From: Cohnella lubricantis
GTDB lineage: Bacteria > Bacillota > Bacilli > Paenibacillales > Paenibacillaceae
Direction: 5' to 3'
Length of the DNA: 63,421 nt
Assembly (NCBI RefSeq): GCF_014212015.1
Contig: NZ_JACJVN010000081.1
Span: 1 to 63,421 of the forward strand
In this document: one piece after another, positions 1 through 7,720 of the stretch
Layout: every line of letters begins with the position of its first letter
How positions within the stretch are numbered: position 1 is the first letter of the stretch
Made by a program: the position numbers and the translations under genes
Notes under the pieces: generated by a model
Database searches by the model: none
Seen by the model: the letters and a program-made list of their open reading frames with translations, nothing else
Told to the model about the DNA's origin: nothing

Positions 1-188
1 GCCTTGGCCTTGCGGACGGTCGCCGCGGTAGCCGCCTTGGCCTTGGCCCTGCGGACGGTCGCCGCGGTAGCCGCCTTGGCCTTGGCCCTGCGGACGATCG
101 CCGCGGTAGCCGCCTTGGCCTTGGCCCTGCGGACGATCGCCGCGGTAGCCGCCTTGGCCTTGGCCTTGCGGACGATCGCCGCGATTGC
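1..188. repeat. 39-bp in-frame tandem repeat in infB
   Basis: A 39-bp unit recurs with exact spacing (cores at about 21, 60, 99 and 138, and a degraded copy at 177), giving at least four and a half copies. Each unit encodes 13 residues, GYRGDRPQGQGQG, in the infB frame, and copies differ by single substitutions. There is no unique spacer between copies, so this is a coding minisatellite and not a CRISPR array. It continues past the left edge. Confidence 0.95.
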
Positions 189-624
189 CGCTGCCGCCAT
201 GGCTTTGGCCCTGCGGGCGCTGCTCAGACGCGCGCGATTGGCCGGCCGCCGGCTGCTCCGTCGCAGCCGGTCTGGAAGCGACGGACGCCGTATCTTCCGG
301 CTTGCGCGGCGCTTGCGCGCCAGACCCTTGTCCTTGGCGCGGCGCGGCCGAGCCTTGGCCGGACGCCCCGTGCTGCTCCGTACGACGGTCTCCGCTTGCC
401 GGAGCTTTGGCGTTCTGCGCCATTTTCGCAGCTGCGTTCGCCTTCACGTCGTGGAAGAACTTCTGCACCGCTCCGACCATGTTGTCTTCCATGACGCTCA
501 TATGGTTGTTCACGGGCATGTTGACCCGCTTCAATATGGTAATAATCTCCTTGCTGCTCATGTTCAGTTGCTTCGCATATTCGTATACGCGCAGCTTATC
601 CTTGTTGTCTTCTTGTTTACTCAA
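1..624 (-). CDS. infB: Translation initiation factor IF-2, N-terminal part (cut by window edge)
   Basis: IF-2 is the GTPase that places initiator tRNA on the 30S subunit and promotes subunit joining. Only the first 208 codons are present, so the G domain is not seen. The start is TTG at 624-622, behind a GGAGGTGG site inside the end of ylxQ. The first ~60 residues (MSKQEDNKDKLRVYEYAKQL onward) match the IF2_N fold, followed by a charged, Gly/Ala/Gln-rich linker. The last ~60 residues before the edge are a tandem repeat of GYRGDRPQGQGQG. Such linkers are typical of IF-2 in this group, and the repeat is in frame. It is the last gene of the rimP-nusA-rnpM-ylxQ-infB operon, with its start next to the ylxQ stop. 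Identification is firm from the N-terminus and gene order. Confidence 0.95.
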   Translation of the reverse strand, partial: MSKQEDNKDKLRVYEYAKQLNMSSKEIITILKRVNMPVNNHMSVMEDNMVGAVQKFFHDVKANAAAKMAQNAKAPASGDRRTEQHGASGQGSAAPRQGQGSGAQAPRKPEDTASVASRPAATEQPAAGQSRASEQRPQGQSHGGSGNRGDRPQGQGQGGYRGDRPQGQGQGGYRGDRPQGQGQGGYRGDRPQGQGQGGYRGDRPQGQG

Positions 625-946
625 TATTCTCCACCTCCGAATGTTCAACCCAACCGCTTCGAATCATGTCCGCAAAACCTTTGTCTGTTACGGCAAACAG
701 CACCCGTTCGGGTTTGCCCGCGGCTCCCCCAAGTTCGAACCGGGAATACCCGACCAACAGCTCTACGCCATAGCTTTCGCATTTATCGCCGATTTTCTTG
801 CGCGTGCCTTCGGACGCGTCCTTGGCGAGCAGCACAAGCTTCGCTTCACCGCCGCGGATTGCCTTGAGCACCAGCTCCTCGCCGGAGACGAGCTTGCCGG
901 CCCGCATGGCGAGCCCTAATCGGGACAACGCTTTATTCGTCGTCAT
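617..946 (-). CDS. ylxQ: L7Ae-family RNA-binding protein YlxQ
   Basis: A 109-residue protein of the L7Ae/L30e/S12e kink-turn-binding family. The sequence shows the usual short alpha/beta pattern, with the segment LVLLAKDASEGTRKKI after a KAIRGGEA helix. Members sit between ylxR and infB in Bacillus; the exact role is not settled, but RNA or ribosome binding is expected. The ATG start at 946 overlaps the end of ylxR by 14 bp, and the stop lies within 10 bp of the infB TTG, so the genes are probably translationally coupled. Confidence 0.9.
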   Translation of the reverse strand: MTTNKALSRLGLAMRAGKLVSGEELVLKAIRGGEAKLVLLAKDASEGTRKKIGDKCESYGVELLVGYSRFELGGAAGKPERVLFAVTDKGFADMIRSGWVEHSEVENIE

Positions 947-1250
947 CGTTCGTCTCGAGCTCCTTGTTCGCGTGGAACTCGTCTTCCACTTTTATGAAAT
1001 CCGCTTCCAGCCGGTCGTAGATGTCCGAAGACACGGGCACCTTCAGCGCGCGTTCGAACGCCTTCGATTTCTTCGCCAGCTTGAAGCAGGAGGTCTTGCC
1101 GCACAGATAGGCGCCGCGGCCCGATCGCTTGCCCGTCAAGTCGATTTGGATGTCCCCTTCCGGCGAGCGGACGATGCGGATCAATTCCTTCTTGGGCATC
1201 ATTTCCTGGCACGCTACGCATTTGCGCTGCGGAATTTTTCTCGTTTTCAA
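933..1250 (-). CDS. rnpM: YlxR/RnpM RNA-binding protein
   Basis: A 105-residue YlxR-family protein (DUF448). The family hallmark CVACQ near residue 11 and the basic RNA-binding segment GKRSGRGAYLC around residues 40-50 are both present. In B. subtilis this protein has been renamed RnpM because it modulates RNase P; that role is family knowledge and cannot be read here. The start is TTG at 1250, behind GGGGAGGGG; an ATG 7 bp upstream is in another frame. The acidic tail ends in DDDE. It lies between nusA and ylxQ, as in other Firmicutes. Confidence 0.92.
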   Translation of the reverse strand: MKTRKIPQRKCVACQEMMPKKELIRIVRSPEGDIQIDLTGKRSGRGAYLCGKTSCFKLAKKSKAFERALKVPVSSDIYDRLEADFIKVEDEFHANKELETNDDDE

Positions 1251-1310
1251 GGTTCATCCCCTCCCCGCCATGCAGCTTATTCCGAAGCGCTGCTTGGCGC
1301 GCTTAACGGA

Positions 1311-2411
1311 TCAATCGATCGTTACGCTGTCTTGGTGCATGACGGCGCCGGTCGCCGTTCTCGGACGGCCGTATTCCTGCTCCGCCTGCGCCTCGCTCTT
1401 GATGTCGATCTTCCAGCCGGTCAGCTTCGCCGCCAGGCGGGCGTTCTGGCCTTTGATGCCGATCGCGAGCGACAATTGATAATCCGGTACGATGACGCGC
1501 GCCATCTTCTCGGCCTCGAACACGATAACCTCCAGCACCTTCGAAGGGCTAAGAGCGTTCGCGACGTATTCCTCCACCGAATCCGACCAGCGCACGATGT
1601 CGATCTTCTCGCCTTTCAGCTCGGTCACGATCGTCTGCACGCGGACGCCCTTCGGGCCGACGCAGGAGCCGATCGGATCGACTTCGGGATTGCGCGAGTA
1701 GACGGCAATCTTCGAGCGGAAGCCGGCTTCGCGGGCCACCGAACGAATCTCTACCGTACCGTCGAAAATCTCGGGAACCTCAAGCTCGAACAGCCGCTTG
1801 AGCAGCCCCGGATGAGTGCGGGACAGAATGATCTGCGGTCCCTTGCTCGAATTCTCGACCTTCGTGATGTACGACTTGACGCGGTCGCCTTGCTTGAATT
1901 TGTCGTTCGGCATCAGCTCCGTCAGCGGCAATGCCGCTTCGACTTTGCCGAGGTCGACGTACAGATTGCGCTGATCGATGCGTTGGATAATGCCGGTGAC
2001 GATGTCCTGCTCTTTGTCCACATACGCATTGTAGATCAAGCCGCGCTCCGCTTCGCGAATCCGCTGCGTCACGACCTGCTTCGCCGTCTGGGCGGCGATG
2101 CGTCCGAAGTCGCGCGGCGTCACTTCCAGCTCCGCCGTATCCTCCAATTGATAATGCGGGTTGATGCCTCGTGCGGCTTCGAGCGAGATCTCCAGGCGCG
2201 GATCCAGCACTTCCTCCACAACCGTCTTGCGGGCGTACACTTTGATGAGGCCCGTCGATCGGTTGATATCGACGCGAACGTTCTGCGCCGTGTTGAAATT
2301 CCGTTTGTAGCTGGAGATCAGTGCCGCTTCGATAGCTTCGATCAGGACGTCCTTGGAGATGCCCTTCTCTCGCTCGATTTCGGACAGCGCTTCAATAAAC
2401 TCCATGCTCAT
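1311..2411 (-). CDS. nusA: Transcription termination/antitermination factor NusA
   Basis: A 366-residue NusA, the usual length for Firmicutes, which lack the C-terminal acidic repeats of E. coli NusA. Order along the protein: an RNA-polymerase-binding N-terminal domain (residues ~1-125), an S1 domain (~135-200, starting near QDIVTGIIQRIDQ), and two KH domains (~225-345, with the GPKGVRVQ and GIKGQNARLA turns). It controls pausing and termination, including at attenuators. The ATG at 2411 follows GGAGG at 12 bp; a second in-frame ATG two codons later is possible. It is co-transcribed with rimP, 25 bp upstream. Confidence 0.97.
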   Translation of the reverse strand: MSMEFIEALSEIEREKGISKDVLIEAIEAALISSYKRNFNTAQNVRVDINRSTGLIKVYARKTVVEEVLDPRLEISLEAARGINPHYQLEDTAELEVTPRDFGRIAAQTAKQVVTQRIREAERGLIYNAYVDKEQDIVTGIIQRIDQRNLYVDLGKVEAALPLTELMPNDKFKQGDRVKSYITKVENSSKGPQIILSRTHPGLLKRLFELEVPEIFDGTVEIRSVAREAGFRSKIAVYSRNPEVDPIGSCVGPKGVRVQTIVTELKGEKIDIVRWSDSVEEYVANALSPSKVLEVIVFEAEKMARVIVPDYQLSLAIGIKGQNARLAAKLTGWKIDIKSEAQAEQEYGRPRTATGAVMHQDSVTID

Positions 2412-2436
2412 GACCGTATAATTCCTCCTTTCAAGA

Positions 2437-2898
2437 TTAGAAAACGATGGCCAAGCGGGCAGAGGCCACTTTATCGTAAGGGATGGCGTGCTTGCGGCGT
2501 CCGACCGTCATCTGCAGGACATTGCCTTCAAACGCGTCCAGTCTTCCTTCGAATTCTTTCGCTCCGTCAATTGGCTCATAGGTGGTGACGAACACATGCT
2601 TGCCGACCGCCTTCGCGACGTCTTCCGCCTTCTTGAGAGGGCGCTCCGCTCCCGGCGAGCTGACTTCGAGGAAGTAAGCTTCGCTGATCGGATCGAGCTC
2701 GTCAAGCTTAGCGCTCGCGAATTCGGAGATTCGTCCGCAGTCGTCGATGTCGATGCCGCCATCCTTGTCCACGTAGATTCGCAGATACCAGTTGCTTCCC
2801 TCTTTGACGTATTCCACGTCCACGAGTTGGAATCCGTTCTCCTCCAGATACGGAGTCATAAAGGATTCCACGATGGATTTGATTTTCGGTGCGCTCAA
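2437..2898 (-). CDS. rimP: Ribosome maturation factor RimP
   Basis: RimP assists 30S subunit assembly. The open frame runs further upstream (to 2997), but the start chosen is TTG at 2898, 6 bp after GGAGG, giving 153 residues ([13 protein letters not shown]...), the normal family size. Family-like segments are [10 protein letters not shown] near residue 27, the DIDDCGRIS motif in the N-terminal domain, and [10 protein letters not shown] before the C-terminal SH3-like domain. The upstream in-frame extension has no family resemblance and overlaps a candidate RNA leader. First gene of the nusA-infB operon. Confidence 0.95.
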   Translation of the reverse strand: MSAPKIKSIVESFMTPYLEENGFQLVDVEYVKEGSNWYLRIYVDKDGGIDIDDCGRISEFASAKLDELDPISEAYFLEVSSPGAERPLKKAEDVAKAVGKHVFVTTYEPIDGAKEFEGRLDAFEGNVLQMTVGRRKHAIPYDKVASARLAIVF

Positions 2899-3121
2899 AT
2901 CATGACCTCCCGGGTTTGCTTCATTGGATCGTCCGGCGGCTTGCCGCAGCCTAGCAAAAACAACCTCGACGCATCCGACGCCGAAGAAGCTTTGCATCTG
3001 ATCGTTCGGAGGAGATGAGCGCTAGGCTGCCCTAATCCTCCACAACCCAAAAAGGCCATGGCAAAACGGAAAGAGTGGGTTTCCCCACTCTTCTGCAGAC
3101 GGTGTTATCCACATGATTACC
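2899..3121 (-). promoter_or_regulatory. Candidate structured leader of the rimP-nusA-infB mRNA
   Basis: About 220 nt lie between the predicted start of transcription (~3121) and the rimP TTG. The stretch holds a 9-bp hairpin at 3071-3092, followed in transcript sense by TCCGTTTTGCC, and a perfect 10-bp inverted repeat, GCTAGGCTGC at 3021-3030 and GCAGCCTAGC at 2946-2955, closing a ~65-nt interior with a T5 run just before the second arm. The arrangement looks like an attenuated or autoregulated leader. NusA is the second gene of the operon, so control by termination would be sensible. This is inference from the sequence only. Confidence 0.45.
3056..3092 (-). terminator. Hairpin with weak T-rich tail, polC terminator or rimP attenuator
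   Basis: AAGAGTGGG (3071-3079) and CCCACTCTT (3084-3092) form a perfect 9-bp stem with a 4-nt loop. In the minus direction it is followed by TCCGTTTTGCC, a broken T tract. It can end polC transcripts; because a promoter candidate lies upstream (3128-3157), it could also act as an attenuator of rimP. Confidence 0.5.
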
Positions 3122-3127
3122 AGAATT

Positions 3128-3157
3128 AATATACCATAACCTTGAATCGGATAGCAA
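3128..3157 (-). promoter_or_regulatory. Candidate SigA promoter for rimP-nusA-infB
   Basis: On the minus strand: TTGCTA (3157-3152), an 18-bp spacer, and TATATT (3133-3128) with TGG directly before the -10 (extended -10). It lies between the polC stop and the rimP leader, so the nusA operon does not have to depend on read-through from polC. Confidence 0.5.
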
Positions 3158-3204
3158 CCGAAATTTTACCTTGCCATTCCCATCGAACAACCGCCGAGCC
3201 CTTG

Positions 3205-6200
3205 TTAGAACAGCGATAGCTGGTTCGATTCGGGCAGTCCGCGGAAGCATCCCATGCCGGCGAGCACCTCGACGATCGTCTTGCTCGCCTTCGACCGCTG
3301 CTGGAAATCTTCCACCGACAGATATTCGCCTCCGTCGCGCGAAGCGGCGATGTTCTTCGCGGCGTTCTCGCCGATGCCGGCGATAGCTGAGAACGGCGGG
3401 ATAAGCGCCTCGCCGTCGACGATGAAGCGCGTCGCGTCCGAGCGGTACAGGTCGATCGGCTTGAACTTGAAGCCGCGAGCCGTCATCTCAAGGCCCATCT
3501 CCAGAATGGAGATCATGTTCTTCTCCTTCGTCGTGGCCTGGAACCCCTTGGCTTCGATCTCATTCAGCATCTTCAGGATGGCGTCGTAGCCTTGACAGAA
3601 CAGTTCGACATCAAAGTCGGCCGCCCGTACGGAGTAGTACGTCGCGTAATACTGGATCGGATAATACAGCTTGAAGTACGCCGTGCGCACGGCCGATATG
3701 ACGTAAGCGGCGGCGTGCGCCTTCGGGAACATGTACTCGATGCGCAGGCACGAGTCGATGTACCATTGCGGAACGCCGCACTTCTTCATCTCTTCGATCC
3801 ACTCCGGCGTCAGCCCTTTGCCCTTCCGCACGCTCTCGGTAATCTTGAACGCGAGCGAAGCGTCCATGCCTGCCTTGTAGATCAGATAGAGCATAATGTC
3901 GTCGCGGCAACCGATTACGGTCTTAATCGTGCAGGTGCCGTTCTTGATGAGCTCCTGCGCATTGCCCAGCCATACGCCCGTTCCGTGCGACAGGCCCGAG
4001 ATCTGCAGCAAGTCCGCGAACGACGAAGGCTTCGTCTCTTCGAGCATCTGGCGCACGAAGCGCGTGCCCATCTCCGGCACGCCGTACGTAGCGACCGGCG
4101 TTCGAATCTGCTCCGGCGTGACGCCGAGCGCGTCGACCGAGCTGAACAGGCTCATGACCTTCGGGTCGTTCATCGGGATCGTCGTCGGATCGACGCCGGT
4201 CAAGTCCTGCAGCATCCGCATCATCGTCGGATCGTCGTGTCCGAGAATATCGAGCTTGAGCAGGTTGGCGTCGAAGGCGTGATAATCGAAGTGCGTCGTC
4301 TTCCATTCCGAGCTGGTGTCGTCGGCCGGATATTGCACCGGCGTGATGTCTTCGACTTCAATATAGTCCGGCACGACGACGATGCCGCCCGGGTGCTGGC
4401 CGGTGCTGCGCTTGACGCCGGTGCAGCCGGCCGCCAGCCGGTTCAGCTCCGCTCCGCGCCAGGACATGCCGCGGTCTTCCTCGTACTTCTTGGCGAAGCC
4501 GAACGCCGTCTTCTCCGCCACCGTGCCGATCGTGCCGGCCCGGAACACGTTCTTCTCCCCGAACATGACCTTCGTGAAGTTGTGCGCTTGCGGCTGGTAT
4601 TCGCCGGAGAAGTTGAGATCGATATCGGGAACCTTGTCGCCCTTGAAACCGAGGAACGTCTCGAACGGAATGTCCTGCCCCTCGCCGTGCATGATCGTGC
4701 CGCAATTCGGACAAGGCTTGTCCGGCAAGTCGAAGCCGCTCGGCACACTGCCGTCCAGAATCCATTCGCTGTGCTTGCACTCGGGATTGCGGCACAAGTA
4801 ATGCGCCGGCAGCGGGTTAACCTCCGAGATGCCGAGGAACGTCGCCACGACGGACGAGCCGACCGAACCCCGCGAACCGACCAGGTAGCCGTCGTTGTTC
4901 GACTTCTTGACGAGTCGTTCGGAGATCAGATAGTTGGCCGAGAAGCCGTACTTGATGATCGGCACGAGCTCCTTCTCGAGCCGCTGTACGACGACGTCCG
5001 GAATCGGCTCGCCGTACATCGACTTGGCCGTCTCATAGCAGGTATTGCGGATCTCGTCGTCCGCCCCTTCGATGATCGGCGTATAGAGCTCATCCGGGAA
5101 CATCTTGATCTCTTCGAACCGGTCCGCCAGTTCGTTCGGATTGCGAATGACGACCTCGCGCGCCTTCTCCGCGCCAAGGAAGCTCATCGCGTCGAGCATC
5201 TCGCCGGTCGTGCGGAAGTGCGCGTCCGGCTTGCGCTGATCCTTCAGCGGGCTGAAGCCGGTAATGCCGTGAATCGTAATATCGCGGAACAGCTTGTCGC
5301 GAGGCTCCAAATAGTGAACGTTGCCGGTCGCGACGACGAGCTTGCCCTGCTTGTCGCCGATCCGCACGATCTTGCGCAGCGCCTCTTCCAGCTCCGCTCG
5401 GCTGCCGACAAGCCCCTTGTCCAGCAGGTGCAAGTAGAAGTCGATGGGCTGAATCTCCAGCACATCGTAGAATTCGGCAACTTCCTCGGCTTCCTCCACT
5501 GACTTGTTCAACACCGTCTCGTACAGCTCGCCTTTCTCGCAGCCGGACAGCAAGAGCAGCCCTTCGCGCAGCTCGATCAGCTTGCTGCGAGGAATGCACG
5601 GCACACGGTGGAAGTATTCGGTATGGGACATCGAGATCAGCTTGAACAGATTCTTCTTGCCGACGGCGTTCAGCGCATAGATGCCGCAGTGGAACGGGCG
5701 CGTCGTCTTCCAGCTGTTGCCGTTAATCGAATTCAGCTTGCTCAGATCGGTGACGCCGCGAGCCACCGCGTCCTTGACCAATCCGGTCAAGACGCCGGCC
5801 AGCGCGATCGTATCGTCGATCGCCCGGTGGTGGTTCTCCAGGCTCACCTTGTATAGATCGGACAACGTGTTGAGCCGGTGGTTCTTCATCGTCGGATGCA
5901 GGAACCGCGCCAGCTCGAGCGTGTCGAGCACCGGATTCGGAATCGGCGGCAGCCCGTGTTCCTTGCACGCTTGCTGCATGAAGCCGATATCGAACCGGGC
6001 GTTGTGCGCGACGAGTACGGCGTCTTCGATGAAGGCGATGAATTCCTTCAGCTTCGGTTCGAGCTCCGGCGCGTCCTTAACCATCTCGTCATTAATATTC
6101 GTCAGCTGCTGAATGTTGTACGGGATCGGCTCGTGCGGATTGATGAACGTCGCGAACCGGTCGATCTCCTTGCCATCCTTCCACTTGACCGCCGCCAGCT

Positions 6201-7524
6201 CGATAATCTTGTTGGCGGTGACCGAGAGGCCTGTCGTCTCGATATCGAATACGATGTAGGTCGCGCTCTCGAGCGGCTCTTCGCGCGGGTTCAGCACCAT
6301 CGGAACGGAATCGTTGACGACGTTCGCTTCGACGCCGTAGATGACCTTGATCCCGTTCTTCTTGCCGGCTTTGGCCGCCTCCGGGTAGCATTGCACGTTG
6401 CCATGATCGGTGACGGCAATCGCCTTGTGTCCCCACTTGGCTGCTGTCTTGATATAGTCATCGACGTGCGTGACGGCGTCCATCGCGCTCATCGTCGTAT
6501 GCAGATGGAACTCGACCCGCTTCTCCGCCGCTTCGTCCTTGCGCGGCGGGCGAGCCTGAATCTCTCTTGCGTCGCTTGGCATCATGACCAGCTCGGGCGG
6601 GTTAAGGAACCGGTCGTATTCGATCCGTCCGCGCAGCTTCAGCCATTTGCCGTTCGAGATCAGGCTAAGCATCTTCACGTCTTCCTTGTTCTTGGCGAAC
6701 ATCTTCACGGAGATCGAATCGGTGTAATCGGTCACGTTAAAAGTAAACAGCGTGCTTCCGCTGCGCAGCTCCTTCACCTCAAGGCCGAACACCGTGCCCT
6801 GAACCGTAACCTTCTTCTCTTCTTCCTTAATATCCTTGAGCGGTACGGGATCTTCCTTAATGTCGTAGCCGTGCACGAGCACTTGCGGCGCTTCGCCGTC
6901 CGCCGACGCCGCTACTGCAGCCTCCTCGCGCGAGTTAGCCATCATCTGTTGGATATGCTCGGAGTTCTGCTGTTGAATCTTCTGCTGGAACTCCTCGTAC
7001 GCTTCCTGCCTCGTCTCGCCGACAACCATCTTCACCCGGCATGCCCTGCCGAATCTCCGCTCGAAGAACGCCGCCGCATGCGTATCGACGCTCTTGCGCT
7101 TCGCCAGATCGAGCCCCAGCTGGTCGAGCAGCGTCAACGTCAATACGCCGTCCTTCGCTTCGGCCTTCGCCTTCGCGAGCCAGCCGTTCACGGACGCGAA
7201 TTCCGACTGCATCCAATGGACGAACACGCTCCAGTATTCCGTCAGCACTTCGTCGGTCGAGATCGATTCTTCGTAGCGAAGCGTCATGGCGATCTGCGCC
7301 AAATGGCCGAGCTTGCTCTTGAGCCGCTCGAAGAGATCGGCGTAGACCGCCGCGGGCAGCAGCGTGCTTTTCACCAGATAGAAATGCCATTCCTTCTTCG
7401 ACCGGCTCACTTCGACCCGATCTATGTATCCATCGCGAAAATAGGAATCGGCCCATTCCGCCGATACGCCGGCTTGCTGCAGGAGCAGCTCGAACCGTTG
7501 TCTCTGATCCGCTGCCTTGTGCAT
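3205..7524 (-). CDS. polC: DNA polymerase III subunit alpha, PolC type
   Basis: The replicative polymerase of low-GC Gram-positives, 1439 residues from the ATG at 7524 (GGAGGAACGATC spacing); a longer in-frame start exists but lacks a ribosome site. Domains in order: N-terminal domain; OB fold (~230-320); PHP domain from ~336 (FHLHTTMSAMD, VTDHGN), interrupted by a DEDDh 3'-5' exonuclease (~420-590: FDIETTG, HNARFD, HHRAIDD); a four-Cys zinc site at ~911-941 (CRNPEC...CPNC); catalytic Asp pair in PDIDLNFS (~967-969) and a third Asp in KLDILGHDD (~1092). All catalytic residues checked are present. It has its own promoter candidate at 7627-7655, since the accessory operon separates it from proS. 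Confidence 0.98.
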   Translation of the reverse strand: MHKAADQRQRFELLLQQAGVSAEWADSYFRDGYIDRVEVSRSKKEWHFYLVKSTLLPAAVYADLFERLKSKLGHLAQIAMTLRYEESISTDEVLTEYWSVFVHWMQSEFASVNGWLAKAKAEAKDGVLTLTLLDQLGLDLAKRKSVDTHAAAFFERRFGRACRVKMVVGETRQEAYEEFQQKIQQQNSEHIQQMMANSREEAAVAASADGEAPQVLVHGYDIKEDPVPLKDIKEEEKKVTVQGTVFGLEVKELRSGSTLFTFNVTDYTDSISVKMFAKNKEDVKMLSLISNGKWLKLRGRIEYDRFLNPPELVMMPSDAREIQARPPRKDEAAEKRVEFHLHTTMSAMDAVTHVDDYIKTAAKWGHKAIAVTDHGNVQCYPEAAKAGKKNGIKVIYGVEANVVNDSVPMVLNPREEPLESATYIVFDIETTGLSVTANKIIELAAVKWKDGKEIDRFATFINPHEPIPYNIQQLTNINDEMVKDAPELEPKLKEFIAFIEDAVLVAHNARFDIGFMQQACKEHGLPPIPNPVLDTLELARFLHPTMKNHRLNTLSDLYKVSLENHHRAIDDTIALAGVLTGLVKDAVARGVTDLSKLNSINGNSWKTTRPFHCGIYALNAVGKKNLFKLISMSHTEYFHRVPCIPRSKLIELREGLLLLSGCEKGELYETVLNKSVEEAEEVAEFYDVLEIQPIDFYLHLLDKGLVGSRAELEEALRKIVRIGDKQGKLVVATGNVHYLEPRDKLFRDITIHGITGFSPLKDQRKPDAHFRTTGEMLDAMSFLGAEKAREVVIRNPNELADRFEEIKMFPDELYTPIIEGADDEIRNTCYETAKSMYGEPIPDVVVQRLEKELVPIIKYGFSANYLISERLVKKSNNDGYLVGSRGSVGSSVVATFLGISEVNPLPAHYLCRNPECKHSEWILDGSVPSGFDLPDKPCPNCGTIMHGEGQDIPFETFLGFKGDKVPDIDLNFSGEYQPQAHNFTKVMFGEKNVFRAGTIGTVAEKTAFGFAKKYEEDRGMSWRGAELNRLAAGCTGVKRSTGQHPGGIVVVPDYIEVEDITPVQYPADDTSSEWKTTHFDYHAFDANLLKLDILGHDDPTMMRMLQDLTGVDPTTIPMNDPKVMSLFSSVDALGVTPEQIRTPVATYGVPEMGTRFVRQMLEETKPSSFADLLQISGLSHGTGVWLGNAQELIKNGTCTIKTVIGCRDDIMLYLIYKAGMDASLAFKITESVRKGKGLTPEWIEEMKKCGVPQWYIDSCLRIEYMFPKAHAAAYVISAVRTAYFKLYYPIQYYATYYSVRAADFDVELFCQGYDAILKMLNEIEAKGFQATTKEKNMISILEMGLEMTARGFKFKPIDLYRSDATRFIVDGEALIPPFSAIAGIGENAAKNIAASRDGGEYLSVEDFQQRSKASKTIVEVLAGMGCFRGLPESNQLSLF

Positions 7525-7626
7525 GATCGTTCCTCCTCCGCGTCGTATCCTCGCCATATGCTCCCATGATAAATAGAATCCGAGCTCCCGCCGGAAGCCC
7601 GGATCTTCACGAATGCGCTACTAGCT

Positions 7627-7655
7627 ATTCTACCTTGTCCAGGGAGAACCATCAA
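7627..7655 (-). promoter_or_regulatory. Candidate SigA promoter for polC
   Basis: On the minus strand: TTGATG (7655-7650), an exact 17-bp spacer, and TAGAAT (7632-7627). It lies about 100 bp upstream of the polC ATG, in the gap after the accessory operon. The rest of 7525-7692 shows no open frame of note. Confidence 0.6.
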
Positions 7656-7692
7656 TAGACAATGACAGGCAGCGGTTGCGAGAAGGAGGAGG

Positions 7693-7720
7693 GGTTGGAT
7701 CCGTCGAATGCGGATCAACC
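7693..7720 (-). terminator. Hairpin at the end of the accessory operon
   Basis: GGTTGGATCCG (7693-7703) pairs with CGGATCAACC (7711-7720) with one bulged base; the hairpin begins at the stop codon of the HTH_42 gene. It is followed in transcript sense by a C/T-rich run (CCCTCCTCC) and not a true T tract, so termination may be weak. Confidence 0.35.

Noticed and set aside
1..188. Direct repeats that could suggest CRISPR
   Set aside because: Copies abut without spacers and encode a continuous peptide in infB.
798..2588. 596-codon open frame on the plus strand
   Set aside because: Antisense to rnpM, nusA and rimP, with no family resemblance and Arg/Leu/Asp-heavy composition typical of the reverse frame of GC-rich genes.
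2899..2997. In-frame 5' extension of rimP to 2997
   Set aside because: The TTG at 2898 has a good ribosome site and gives the family length; the extension has no similarity and covers the inverted repeat of the leader.
3592..7569. Long plus-strand open frames (3592-5502 and 5878-7569) opposite polC
   Set aside because: Antisense shadows of a firmly identified gene; no ribosome sites and no recognisable domains.
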